DNA of 64,000 nt from Pedobacter sp. (GTDB lineage: Bacteria; Bacteroidota; Bacteroidia; Sphingobacteriales; Sphingobacteriaceae), in NCBI RefSeq assembly GCF_031119335.1, contig NZ_JAVHXT010000018.1:1-64000 (forward strand), in the 5' to 3' direction. This document shows positions 1 to 8,336 of the stretch, one piece after another. How positions within the stretch are numbered: the stretch's first letter is position 1; each line of letters opens with the position of its first letter. Below the pieces are notes generated by a model. The model was given only the letters and a program-made list of their open reading frames with translations, made no database searches and was not told where the DNA came from. A program made the position numbers and the translations under genes.

Positions 1-194
1 CGCAATGTCATTATTTAAGGAAATCCGTAGGATTTTAATGTTTATAGCATAAGGTTAATGTGTTTTATGATGCGACCCCATCGGGGTCGAACGGGTAAAA
101 TAATGCTTTTCTATAAATATTGGACCCCCGTTGGGGTCTGCTACACACTTAACTTAATGACATTGGACGCAAGCGTCCGCTCATGCCAAGTATA

Positions 195-241
195 AACAAA
201 ACAGCCACAGATGCGCAGAATTAATCTGTGTATCTGTGGCT
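195..241 (-). terminator. metK terminator (contains a dispersed repeat)
   Basis: Read on the minus strand, arms AGCCACAGAT/ATCTGTGGCT (203-212 and 232-241) form a 10-bp stem with further pairing in the loop, followed by GTTTTGTTT. It lies 27 nt after the metK stop. The AGCCACAGAT word recurs near 60486, so this terminator is built from a repeat family. The rest of 1-268 holds only short palindromes (74-90, about 122-139, 166-179) and no gene. Confidence 0.6.
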
Positions 242-268
242 AAATCTATGTTCCTATGTGGTTAAAAA

Positions 269-1555
269 CTACAAACCGAAAGCGGCCTTCACTTGATCAA
301 CAAAATCTAGTTTCTCCCAAGTAAATAACTCAACACTTACAGTTTTTTCTTCACCATTTGGTGATTTGAAAGTTTTGGTAACTGTTTCCGCTTTGCGGCC
401 CATGTGCCCATAAGCAGCAGTTTCGCTGTAAATTGGGTTTCTTAACTTCAAACGTTGCTCAATAAAGTAAGGGCGCATATCAAAAATGCTTTCTACTTTT
501 TTGCTGATTTCTCCATCAGTTAAGTCAACTTTTGAAGTGCCATAAGTAACTACGTTAATAGAAGTTGGTTTGGCCACGCCGATAGCATAAGAAACCTGTA
601 CCAAAACTTCATCACATAAACCTGCAGCAACCAAGTTTTTAGCAATATGACGGGTAGCATAAGCCGCACTTCTATCTACTTTACTTGGATCTTTTCCAGA
701 GAATGCACCACCACCGTGAGCACCTTTACCACCATAAGTATCTACAATAATTTTTCTGCCGGTTAAACCAGTATCACCATGTGGACCGCCAATTACAAAA
801 ACACCCGTTGGGTTAATGTGGTAAGTGATATCATCATTAAACAAATGAGCGTATTGCGGGTATTTTGCCTTAACTCTAGGAATTAAGATGGAAATCAAAT
901 CGCTTTTGATTTTAACCAACATCTCATCGTTAGCCGCGTTTTTGTCTTCTTTCGAATCAGATTTAGCTTTTACGAAATCATCATGCTGGGTAGAAATTAC
1001 AATCGCATCAATTCTTTGTGGTTGGTTATCATCAGCATATTCTAAAGTAACTTGAGATTTCGCATCTGGGCGCAAATAAGTAATTTCAGTATTTTCCCTT
1101 CTCAAAACTGCTAATTCTCTTAACAAAGCATGAGATAAATCTAGCGCCAATGGCATATAGTTTTCAGTTTCGTTAGTAGCATAACCAAACATCATACCTT
1201 GGTCGCCAGCGCCTTGCTCTTCTTTGCTGCTTCTGTCTACACCTTGGTTAATATCTTGAGATTGCTCGTGAATGGCAGATAGTACCCCACAAGAATTGGC
1301 TTCAAACATGTACTCGCTTTTGGTGTAACCAATTTTCTTGATCACATCTCTAGCAATTTGTTGTACATCTAAATAGGTTTTTGATTTAACCTCGCCGGCC
1401 AAAATCACCTGGCCAGTAGTTACCAAAGTTTCGCAAGCTACTTTAGATTCTGGATCGAAAGCTAAGAAATTATCAATTAATGCGTCAGAAATTTGGTCAG
1501 CAATTTTATCTGGGTGACCTTCAGATACAGATTCTGATGTGAATAAGTACGACAT
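269..1555 (-). CDS. metK: S-adenosylmethionine synthase
   Basis: Makes S-adenosylmethionine from methionine and ATP in the cytoplasm. The 428-aa protein shows the family signatures GHPDKIADQISDALID near the N-terminus, GAGDQGMMFGYAT around residue 115, and GGGAFSGKDPSKVDRSAAY around residue 278. These hold the ATP, Mg and K binding residues. It is somewhat longer than the roughly 385-400 aa usual in proteobacteria. Transcribed alone on the minus strand, divergent from the lipid kinase gene. A candidate SAM-II riboswitch lies in its leader, which would give feedback control by its own product. Start at 1555 is an ATG that opens directly on the conserved MSYLFTSESVSEGHPDK. Confidence 0.97.
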   Translation of the reverse strand: MSYLFTSESVSEGHPDKIADQISDALIDNFLAFDPESKVACETLVTTGQVILAGEVKSKTYLDVQQIARDVIKKIGYTKSEYMFEANSCGVLSAIHEQSQDINQGVDRSSKEEQGAGDQGMMFGYATNETENYMPLALDLSHALLRELAVLRRENTEITYLRPDAKSQVTLEYADDNQPQRIDAIVISTQHDDFVKAKSDSKEDKNAANDEMLVKIKSDLISILIPRVKAKYPQYAHLFNDDITYHINPTGVFVIGGPHGDTGLTGRKIIVDTYGGKGAHGGGAFSGKDPSKVDRSAAYATRHIAKNLVAAGLCDEVLVQVSYAIGVAKPTSINVVTYGTSKVDLTDGEISKKVESIFDMRPYFIEQRLKLRNPIYSETAAYGHMGRKAETVTKTFKSPNGEEKTVSVELFTWEKLDFVDQVKAAFGL

Positions 1556-1640
1556 TTTAAGTTTTTTATTAAAATAAACAAAACAATAAAGTTAAAATGA
1601 AAGACCCCTTTACAGGCTGTAAAACAGAAGTGTAGAAATA

Positions 1641-1707
1641 CATTAGCACTTTTTTTTACGTGGTTGCAATCAGTCCCGATGTAATCGGGATTAGCAAATC
1701 GATCCAC
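1641..1707 (-). ncRNA. Probable SAM-II riboswitch in the metK leader
   Basis: On the minus strand the leader reads GTGG (1707-1704), then ATCGATTTG, an accessory hairpin CCCGAT-tac-ATCGGG, then GATTGCAA, CCAC (1663-1660), a GTAAAAAAAA run, and GTGCTAATG (1649-1641). This matches the SAM-II plan as I recall it: P1 closing a GATTT...TTGCAA loop, then an A-rich linker and a GCTAA element that forms the pseudoknot. The accessory hairpin is an insertion relative to the minimal form. The element starts about 5 nt after the predicted transcription start and is about 85 nt from the start codon. The class is assigned by eye; a covariance-model search would decide it. Confidence 0.68.
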
Positions 1708-1717
1708 TCTAACGGCG

Positions 1718-1749
1718 CAAAACTACTATAATAAATTTTAATACTCAAA
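1718..1749 (-). promoter_or_regulatory. metK: metK promoter (Bacteroidetes type)
   Basis: The minus strand has TTTG (1749-1746), 20 nt, then TAGTTTTG (1725-1718), an exact fit to the Bacteroidetes TTTG / TAnnTTTG consensus. Transcription would start near 1712, immediately before the riboswitch. Confidence 0.62.
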
Positions 1750-1779
1750 AATTATCAATTATTTTGTGCGCTAATAAAT

Positions 1780-2667
1780 ATGTCGTCGAGCAAGTCAAAT
1801 ATCCTTTTTATCATTAACCCTATTTCTGGCGGCAAGAAGAAAACTGACCTGCCGGTACTGATAGATCAATATCTTGATAAAGAGAAGTTTGCTCCCATAT
1901 ATGCTTTTACCGAATACGTTGGTCATGCCGCAGAACTTACTGAAGAAGCAGACAAGAAAAACTATGACATTATTGTGGCTGTGGGAGGCGATGGAACCAT
2001 CAATGAAGTAGCCAGTAAATTGGTGCATAGCGATAAAGTATTGGCAGTTGTTCCGTTTGGTTCTGGCAATGGATTGGCGAGGTTTCTAAACATCCCCCTA
2101 AAAGCAAAAAAAGCAATTGAATTAATTAATATAGGAACAAGCCAAACCATAGACACTGCTGAGCTAAATGGAAAAAAGTTTTTTAACATGGCAGGAATGG
2201 GATTTGACGCACATCTGAGTTCGGTTTTTGCAGGAAATAAAAAACGCGGTTTAAAAAGCTACGTAGAGCTAGGCTTTAAGGAAATTACTACCTACAAAGC
2301 GCAATCCTACCATATAGAAATAGACGGTAAAGCTTACGACAAAGATGCTTTTGCTATCAGTATCGCTAATTCGTCGCAATACGGCAATAATGTATATATT
2401 TCGCCGAAATCTTCATTAACAGATGGTTATTTAGATGTCTGCATTATTCATCCGATATCATTGGTGAAGTTGCCGATCCTAGCTTTTCAAATGATTACCG
2501 CTAAAACGCACCAGTCTAGTTTGGTAAAAATCATAAGAGGTAAACATATTAATATCATAAGAAAAGCTCCAGATGCTGTTCATTTAGATGGCGAGCCTTT
2601 GCAATTAGGCGAACAACTTGAAATAAAGATAATTCCCGCATCGTTAAAAATATTAACCGGAGTTTAG
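1780..2667 (+). CDS. Diacylglycerol/lipid kinase family protein (YegS-like)
   Basis: A 295-aa soluble lipid kinase of the DAGK catalytic family that probably phosphorylates a lipid diol such as diacylglycerol or a sphingoid base. The N-terminal half carries the nucleotide-binding VAVGGDGTINEVA and FGSGNGLARFLNIP (about residues 66-105). The C-terminal half holds the beta-sandwich with GDGE-equivalent HLDGEPL near residue 270. No signal peptide or transmembrane helix. It is divergent from metK with its start 224 nt away, and the metK promoter lies in this gap. Substrate cannot be told from sequence; Bacteroidetes make sphingolipids, so a sphingoid substrate is possible. Confidence 0.9.
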   Translation: MSSSKSNILFIINPISGGKKKTDLPVLIDQYLDKEKFAPIYAFTEYVGHAAELTEEADKKNYDIIVAVGGDGTINEVASKLVHSDKVLAVVPFGSGNGLARFLNIPLKAKKAIELINIGTSQTIDTAELNGKKFFNMAGMGFDAHLSSVFAGNKKRGLKSYVELGFKEITTYKAQSYHIEIDGKAYDKDAFAISIANSSQYGNNVYISPKSSLTDGYLDVCIIHPISLVKLPILAFQMITAKTHQSSLVKIIRGKHINIIRKAPDAVHLDGEPLQLGEQLEIKIIPASLKILTGV

Positions 2668-2787
2668 GCAGCCAAGCAATTAACCAATTTAAACGATTAA
2701 ACAATTAACCTAAAGCAAAAAAACAGGTAGACGATTTGAAAGGCAAACATTACAACCTTCCAATCTTCTAACTTTTCAACCTCCAAA

Positions 2788-3144
2788 ATGAGTAAGCAAA
2801 AGAAAAATACATTCAACGATTTTAGCGGCATCATGTTCTCTACGGATCCCGATTTTGTGTACGAGGATCATTCGGCAGAAAAGCAGGAAACTTTGCCAAA
2901 TGCCCAACAAGATTTGCGGGTAATGTTAGATCGCAAAAACCGTGGTGGTAAAACAGTAACCCTTATTACAGGTTTTGTAGGTGCCGATGCCGATTTGGAA
3001 AAATTGACTAAAACGCTTAAAACTAAATGTGGTGTTGGTGGTAGTACCAAAGACGGAGAAATTATCTTACAAGGTGACTTTAAGGAAAAGGCATTTTTAT
3101 TCCTTCAAAAAGAGGGTTATAAAGTAAAAAAATCTGGCGGATAA
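2788..3144 (+). CDS. Translation initiation factor SUI1/eIF1 family (YciH-like)
   Basis: A 118-aa homologue of eukaryotic eIF1 and E. coli YciH, thought to influence start-codon fidelity on the 30S subunit. The SUI1 core runs from about residue 50 to the end: RGGKTVTLITGF, then LKTKCGVGGSTKDGEIILQG, with the basic and glycine-rich loops of the family. The N-terminal 45 residues are acidic and probably disordered. It stands alone, 120 nt after the lipid kinase gene. The role in Bacteroidetes is not established. Confidence 0.92.
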   Translation: MSKQKKNTFNDFSGIMFSTDPDFVYEDHSAEKQETLPNAQQDLRVMLDRKNRGGKTVTLITGFVGADADLEKLTKTLKTKCGVGGSTKDGEIILQGDFKEKAFLFLQKEGYKVKKSGG

Positions 3145-3224
3145 TTTCTGTTTAATTTATTGAAAATCAATTAGTTAATTCTTAGTGTAATTGCCACAAT
3201 AAGTAAAATTTTTGTGGCAAAATG

Positions 3225-3257
3225 GTTGTTTTTTGGATAAATATCTCTTTAGCTTTG
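3225..3257 (+). promoter_or_regulatory. pckA: Predicted pckA promoter
   Basis: TAGCTTTG at 3250-3257 fits the TAnnTTTG -7 box. A GTTG at 3225-3228, 21 nt upstream, could be the -33 element (one mismatch to TTTG). The start codon is 21 nt downstream of the box. Confidence 0.45.
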
Positions 3258-3278
3258 CGGGATATTTAAACCAAAAAT

Positions 3279-4886
3279 ATGACCAAATATAGTGTTCAAA
3301 AACCTCATTTAGATTATCTGGGAATGGGCTCGCTGAAGTTTAAATATCAGCTCAGCATCCCAGAACTTGTAGAAGATGCCGTCAATAACGGAGAAGGTAC
3401 ATTAGCCGATTCGGGAGCCTTGGCTATCGATACGGGGAAATTCAAGGGGCGTTCGCCTAAAGACAGATTTATTGTTGCCGACGATGTAACTAACGATACC
3501 GTTTGGTGGGGCGATGTCAATATCAAAATTAGTACCCAACATTTTGATCAGCTTTATCAAAAAATGCTTAGCTATATAGGTAATAAGGAACTATATGTAA
3601 GAGATGCTTATGCCTGTGCCAATAAAAACTATAGCACAAGTATCAGGGTAATTACAGAACATGCCTTCCAAAGTATTTTTGCTAATAATCTATTTTTAAG
3701 ATATCAAGATGGCGAAGAATTGCCTCAACAGCCAGAGTGGACAATTATTGCTATTCCATCTTTTTTAGCAGATCCTACAACAGATGGTACTAGACAATCT
3801 AACTTCTCCATTCTTAATTTTTCTAAAAAGATAATTCTAATTGGCGGTACAGCTTATACTGGAGAAATCAAAAAGGGAATATTTTCGGTCTTGAACTTTG
3901 TTTTGCCTGAACAAAAGAACACACTTTCTATGCACTGTTCTGCCAATGTGGGTAAAGACGGAGACTCTGCTGTGTTTTTCGGTCTGTCTGGAACTGGAAA
4001 AACTACGCTTTCTGCCGATCCAAATAGAGCATTGGTTGGAGATGATGAGCATGGATGGGGCGAGGGCACTATTTTTAATTTCGAAGGTGGTTGTTATGCG
4101 AAGTGTGTAGATTTAACTGCTGAAAAAGAACCGCAAATTTACAACGCCATCAAATTTGGTGCGTTGCTAGAAAACATCAACTACTTTCCTGGTACACGTT
4201 CAGTAGATTTTGCCAATATTGATAAAACGGAAAACACGAGGGTAGCGTACCCATTACATCATATAGAAAATGCATTGGAACCCTCTGTAGCGCCAGTTCC
4301 TAAAAATATTTTCTTTTTAACAGCTGATGCTTTCGGTGTATTGCCGCCAATTTCGAAACTAACTCCCGGTCAAGCGATGTTCCATTTTATTTCTGGTTAT
4401 ACAGCTAAGGTAGCTGGTACAGAAACCGGGGTAACCGAGCCTCAGTTAACATTCTCGGCCTGCTTTGGTAAGGCCTTTCTGCCCCTACATCCAACTGCCT
4501 ACGCAAAACTGTTAGGCGAAAAAATGAAAAAGCACCAAGTAAATGTATGGCTTGTAAATACCGGATGGAGCGGAGGCGCCTATGGCGTAGGTAACAGAAT
4601 GAAGCTTTCGTATACCAGAGCAATGATTACAGCAGCTTTGAACGGAGAACTGGAAAATGCAGAATTTGTGCAGCACCCAGTTTTTGGTTTGGCAATGCCG
4701 CAAGCCTGTACTAATGTTCCTTCAGAGATATTAAATCCTAAAAATACTTGGAGCAATCCGCAAGAGTACGATACCAAAGCGAATGAACTGGCATTGGCAT
4801 TTTTAAATAACTTTAAGGATTTTGAAGCTTTTGCTGACGAAGAAATGAAAAAAGGGATGCCTAAACTAGCGGAAATAGTCGCTTAA
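3279..4886 (+). CDS. pckA: Phosphoenolpyruvate carboxykinase (ATP)
   Basis: Converts oxaloacetate and ATP to phosphoenolpyruvate, CO2 and ADP, the entry step of gluconeogenesis (or the reverse during anaplerosis). At 535 aa it has the normal family length. Visible motifs are GRSPKDRF near residue 57, the kinase-1a P-loop GLSGTGKTTLS near 236, the metal-binding LVGDDEHGW that follows, and ARG-type contacts in the C-terminal GYTAKVAGTE segment. Monocistronic, with its own promoter and a strong terminator 58 nt after the stop. Confidence 0.97.
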   Translation: MTKYSVQKPHLDYLGMGSLKFKYQLSIPELVEDAVNNGEGTLADSGALAIDTGKFKGRSPKDRFIVADDVTNDTVWWGDVNIKISTQHFDQLYQKMLSYIGNKELYVRDAYACANKNYSTSIRVITEHAFQSIFANNLFLRYQDGEELPQQPEWTIIAIPSFLADPTTDGTRQSNFSILNFSKKIILIGGTAYTGEIKKGIFSVLNFVLPEQKNTLSMHCSANVGKDGDSAVFFGLSGTGKTTLSADPNRALVGDDEHGWGEGTIFNFEGGCYAKCVDLTAEKEPQIYNAIKFGALLENINYFPGTRSVDFANIDKTENTRVAYPLHHIENALEPSVAPVPKNIFFLTADAFGVLPPISKLTPGQAMFHFISGYTAKVAGTETGVTEPQLTFSACFGKAFLPLHPTAYAKLLGEKMKKHQVNVWLVNTGWSGGAYGVGNRMKLSYTRAMITAALNGELENAEFVQHPVFGLAMPQACTNVPSEILNPKNTWSNPQEYDTKANELALAFLNNFKDFEAFADEEMKKGMPKLAEIVA

Positions 4887-4943
4887 CACTTTTTTTTCTT
4901 TCAAAAATTTGCATTTAATTAAATTTTTAGTTTTAATTGCGTT

Positions 4944-4970
4944 AAGATTGCCTCTGCGGCAATCTTTTTT
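4944..4970 (+). terminator. Rho-independent terminator of pckA
   Basis: AAGATTGCC (4944-4952), loop TCTGC, GGCAATCTT (4958-4966), then further T's to 4970. Nine perfect base pairs and a T run. Confidence 0.8.
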
Positions 4971-5028
4971 AGTTATACACTTTTTATAAAAGCTTAAGTA
5001 ACGAATTAATTGTGTAATGAATATTTAA

Positions 5029-5058
5029 TTTGTAATTTAAATCAAAATTATAAATTTG
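5029..5058 (+). promoter_or_regulatory. Predicted promoter of the exbB operon
   Basis: TTTG (5029-5032), 18 nt, TAAATTTG (5051-5058): both boxes fit the Bacteroidetes consensus. The predicted leader before the exbB start at 5155 is about 90 nt. Confidence 0.5.
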
Positions 5059-5154
5059 CTTCCGCAACAATTCGGCCTAGGCTGCGTTGAGTGTATTAAC
5101 TTATATTTATTTAGAAATTTTAAAAACAAGTACTAAAACTAAAAATCAAAAAAA

Positions 5155-5985
5155 ATGGCAAACGCACCAAAACCTACACCAGCTAAAAAAGAGGGGAGCT
5201 CATCAGCATCTAACTTATTTGCAACGCTAGTTATTCCTATTTGTATCGTTATTGGTATTTTAATCTTCAAATTCGTTTTGGGTGATGCAAATAACTTTAT
5301 CGATAACAATGTTGACAACCTACCTAAGCAAGGAAACTATGCTGGTATGGCTTACAAAGGTGGTCCAATCGTGGCAATCTTAATCGGATTATTATTAATG
5401 ACAATCGTTTTCTCTGTAGAGCGTATGATCGTTATTGGTAAAGCAACTGGTAAAGGAAGTTTACAAGCTTTCGTTACTAAAATTCAAGGTTTCTTGAAAA
5501 CTAACAACATTTCTGCTGCTATCGCTGAGTGTGATAAACAACAAGGTTCTGTAGCTAACGTAATTAAATCAGGTCTTAAAAAATATAGCGAAGTAGAAGG
5601 CGACGACAGATTAGATGTTGAGCAATCAGTATTAGCTATCCAAAAAGATATTGAAGAGGCAACTACTTTAGAGATGCCAATGTTAGAGCAAAACTTAACT
5701 GTAATTGCTACATTAGTATCTATCGGTACGTTAACAGGTCTATTAGGTACAGTAACAGGTATGATCAAGGCCTTCGCAGGTTTAGCAAACTCTGGTGCTC
5801 CAGATCAAGCAGCGTTAGCGGTAGGTATCTCTGAGGCCCTAATGTGTACAGCTACTGGTATCGGTACTTCTACATTAGCGATCATCATGTATAACATCCT
5901 TACTTCTAAAATTGATAAGTTAACTTATGCTATCGACGAAGCTGGATTTAGCATTGTTCAAACTTATGCTAGTACCCATAAATAA
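5155..5985 (+). CDS. exbB: MotA/TolQ/ExbB proton channel family protein
   Basis: Proton-channel subunit of an inner-membrane ExbB-ExbD-TonB complex that powers TonB-dependent transporters. Of its 276 aa, the first 20 are a basic, Pro/Ala-rich cytosolic tail. Transmembrane segments follow at about 21-43, 70-92 and then the paired helices of the MotA_TolQ_ExbB domain (about 175-260), with LTVIATLVSIGTLTGLLGTV and the GISEALMCTATGIGTS signature. The first helix plus a linker before the canonical domain is longer than E. coli ExbB and is usual in Bacteroidetes. First gene of the operon that continues through two exbD genes and tonB. Confidence 0.9.
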   Translation: MANAPKPTPAKKEGSSSASNLFATLVIPICIVIGILIFKFVLGDANNFIDNNVDNLPKQGNYAGMAYKGGPIVAILIGLLLMTIVFSVERMIVIGKATGKGSLQAFVTKIQGFLKTNNISAAIAECDKQQGSVANVIKSGLKKYSEVEGDDRLDVEQSVLAIQKDIEEATTLEMPMLEQNLTVIATLVSIGTLTGLLGTVTGMIKAFAGLANSGAPDQAALAVGISEALMCTATGIGTSTLAIIMYNILTSKIDKLTYAIDEAGFSIVQTYASTHK

Positions 5986-6073
5986 GAATTATTAAAAAAT
6001 CTTTTCCCGGCTTTATGGAAAACCGGAACAATTAACATCATTAATAAAAAAAGATTTAAATAATTTATAAATT

Positions 6074-6691
6074 ATGGCTAAAGCAAAAGTAAAAAGAACC
6101 AGTACCTCGATTGATATGACCGCTATGTGCGACGTATCCTTCTTGTTACTTACGTTCTTTATCTTAACGGCTACGGCTCGTCAGCCAGATCCGTTAGAAA
6201 TTGCAACGCCTTCCTCTACAGTGCAATATAAATTGCCAGATAAAGGTGTTGTAATTGTAAGCGTTGGTAAAGGCAAAGTGTTTTTAGATATCGTTGGACA
6301 AGACGTTAAAAGAGCTACGCTTCAGAAAATGGGAGCTGCTTACAATGTTAATTTCACCGAGGAAGAATACAAACGTTTTTCTGTATTACCAGCATTTGGT
6401 GTTCCTTTTGGAAGCCTGAAGCAGTTCTTGGCAATGGATGGCCCAGCCCGTGAGAAATCTGGTTTGCAAAGTGGTATTCCGTTAGACTCTACAAAAAACA
6501 ACGAACTTTTCAATTGGTTGAAAGAAGCTCGTATGGCAAATGGAGAGATTTATGGTATTGACTTGAACGCAGCCATTAAGGCAGATTCAAAAACAGAATA
6601 TCCTGCAGTTCGTAAAGTGATTGAGGTGTTCCAGAACCAAAAAATTAACAAATTCAGTTTAATTACATCGTCGGAAGGCGGCGGAGAATAA
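6074..6691 (+). CDS. exbD: ExbD/TolR family biopolymer transport protein (first copy)
   Basis: Proton-coupling partner of ExbB. One N-terminal transmembrane helix (about residues 20-40) carries the conserved aspartate in AMCDVSFLLLTFFIL; the rest is periplasmic. At 205 aa it is longer than classic ExbD (about 140 aa) owing to an enlarged periplasmic domain. It lies 88 nt after exbB and 10 nt before the second exbD. Two dissimilar ExbD copies in one operon are common in Bacteroidetes and probably form a mixed dimer inside the ExbB ring; this last point is inference. Confidence 0.88.
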   Translation: MAKAKVKRTSTSIDMTAMCDVSFLLLTFFILTATARQPDPLEIATPSSTVQYKLPDKGVVIVSVGKGKVFLDIVGQDVKRATLQKMGAAYNVNFTEEEYKRFSVLPAFGVPFGSLKQFLAMDGPAREKSGLQSGIPLDSTKNNELFNWLKEARMANGEIYGIDLNAAIKADSKTEYPAVRKVIEVFQNQKINKFSLITSSEGGGE

Positions 6692-6701
6692 TTTTTAAGC
6701 T

Positions 6702-7250
6702 ATGGCAGAATTAGACACCTCGTCCGGCGGAGGTAAAAAAGGCGGTAAGGTAAGAACCAAGAAGCAGGCTACCAAGGTAGATTTAACTGCGATGGTTGAT
6801 TTAGCTTTCTTGTTAATTACGTTCTTCATGCTAACCACATCATTATCTAAGCCTGCTGCTATGGAAATAGCGAAGCCAGATAAAGATGCCAAAGATGAGA
6901 ACAGATTAGAATTGAGGGAATCTCAAACTATGACCATTTTGTTAGGAAAAAATGATAAAATAGCATGGTATATGGGGCAGCCTTCAGCTACAAATGCTCC
7001 AACAATTGAAGGTTTTGGTGATATCAAAAGTTCATTGTTGAAGAACAAAAAGGAAGTTAAGGATAAAACAGGTCGTGATATTGTAATTATCATTAAACCA
7101 ACAGATGGTTCTACTTATAAAAACTTTGTAGATATCATGGATGAAATTGCTATTACAAAAACCAACATCAGTGCGCCTGCTGTTGATGATGATCCTGCTC
7201 ATATTTTGGATGGGGAGAGAGATTTCATGAAATCTAACGGAATTTGGTAG
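6702..7250 (+). CDS. exbD: ExbD/TolR family biopolymer transport protein (second copy)
   Basis: Second ExbD-like subunit, 182 aa. A Gly/Lys-rich cytosolic N-terminus (residues 1-25) precedes a single transmembrane helix with the essential aspartate in DLTAMVDLAFLLITFFML. The periplasmic part differs clearly from the first copy, so the two are not a recent duplication. It has 29 nt to the tonB start. Functions with the ExbB encoded upstream. Confidence 0.88.
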   Translation: MAELDTSSGGGKKGGKVRTKKQATKVDLTAMVDLAFLLITFFMLTTSLSKPAAMEIAKPDKDAKDENRLELRESQTMTILLGKNDKIAWYMGQPSATNAPTIEGFGDIKSSLLKNKKEVKDKTGRDIVIIIKPTDGSTYKNFVDIMDEIAITKTNISAPAVDDDPAHILDGERDFMKSNGIW

Positions 7251-7279
7251 CGATTATTAACAAATTAAAAAATTGAACA

Positions 7280-8095
7280 ATGTCTAAAATAGATTTATAT
7301 AATAAGAAGTGGATCGACGTTGTGTTCGAAGACAAGAACAAAACTTACGGAGCATATAAGCTTCGTCAGGAGAATTCTTGGAACACAACCAAGTCATTGC
7401 TTATGGCTGGTTCGGTTTTCATTTTCCTTTTCTTTACACCGAAAATTTATGCGTTGTTAAAGGGAATGGCTCCAGAGCCACCAGAGGAAGTGATAACAGA
7501 AGTGGTTATGGCACCTCCACCACCAATTAACCCTGAGGTTCAAACACCTCCACCGGTTGAGCCACCACCACCAAAACAGGATCAAATTAAGTTCCCTCCT
7601 CCGATTGTAAAACCGGATAACCAGGTAACTGATGAGAAACCACCAACCGTTGAGGATTTGAAAAAAGCAGATCCTGGACAAAAAACAATGGAAGGTGACC
7701 CAACCGCAGATGTAGTGCAAATTACTGCTGCTGGTGAAGGACCTAAGCAAGCGGTTGTTGTAGAAGATAATACCGTATATAGCTTTGTTTCTATGGAAAA
7801 CCCTCCAATGTTCCCAGGTGGTATCGATAAATTCTACAAGTTTTTGGGAGATAATATTAAATATCCTCCAATGGCTGCAGAAAACAATATCCAGGGTAAC
7901 GTATTCGTTTCTTTCACTGTTGAGAAAGATGGTTCTTTAACCGATATCAAAATTGATAGAAAATTAGGATATGGAACAGACGAAGAAGCTATTCGTGTAT
8001 TGAAATTGAGTAAACGTTGGAACCCGGGTATGCAAAATGGTAAGCCTGTGCGTGTTAAATATAACATTCCAATTAAATTTAGCTTAGCTAACTAG
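7280..8095 (+). CDS. tonB: Energy transducer TonB
   Basis: Carries energy from ExbB/ExbD to outer-membrane TonB-dependent receptors. The 271-aa protein has a Bacteroidetes-type cytosolic N-terminus (KIDLYNKKWIDVVFEDKNK), one transmembrane helix at about 38-58, a Pro-rich periplasmic spacer (about 65-125) and a C-terminal TonB domain (about 180-270) with QGNVFVSFTVEKDGS and GYGTDEEAIRVLK. The spacer is full of PPP repeats, which also produces long open frames on the other strand. Its C-terminal domain is very like those of three genes at 56.4-60 kb. Confidence 0.93.
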   Translation: MSKIDLYNKKWIDVVFEDKNKTYGAYKLRQENSWNTTKSLLMAGSVFIFLFFTPKIYALLKGMAPEPPEEVITEVVMAPPPPINPEVQTPPPVEPPPPKQDQIKFPPPIVKPDNQVTDEKPPTVEDLKKADPGQKTMEGDPTADVVQITAAGEGPKQAVVVEDNTVYSFVSMENPPMFPGGIDKFYKFLGDNIKYPPMAAENNIQGNVFVSFTVEKDGSLTDIKIDRKLGYGTDEEAIRVLKLSKRWNPGMQNGKPVRVKYNIPIKFSLAN

Positions 8096-8102
8096 TTAAA
8101 GC

Positions 8103-8336
8103 ATGTTTAATTCAGATTCTTCAAAGCAGAAATCGCCTCAACAGCGATTTCTGCTTATTTTAGGGGTTGCGATGATTATTCTCTTTTGTACCCTAGCTGT
8201 TGTGGTTGCTTTTTTTGGTGATTTGATTAACTTAGACCCACTGAAATTTCCACAAGAATATCGAGTAGCATTTGCTGTGGTATTGATGATTTATGCTGCA
8301 ATCAGATTTTTCAGGATATTAAGAGATAATAGATAG
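8103..8336 (+). CDS. Small two-helix membrane protein
   Basis: A 77-aa protein with a polar N-terminus (about 15 residues) and two transmembrane helices at about 16-38 and 50-68. Its place, 7 nt after tonB and directly abutting the next gene, is strong evidence that it is real and belongs to the Exb/TonB operon. No known domain was recognised. It may be an accessory or anchoring subunit, but that is only inference from position. Confidence 0.75.
   Translation: MFNSDSSKQKSPQQRFLLILGVAMIILFCTLAVVVAFFGDLINLDPLKFPQEYRVAFAVVLMIYAAIRFFRILRDNR

Noticed and set aside
1477..1707. 76-codon open frame opposite metK and its leader
   Set aside because: It covers the riboswitch and the metK start on the same strand; composition is not protein-like and it has no support.
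7457..7750. 97-codon open frame opposite tonB
   Set aside because: A shadow of the Pro-rich spacer: repeated CCA/CCT read in reverse as Trp-rich nonsense.
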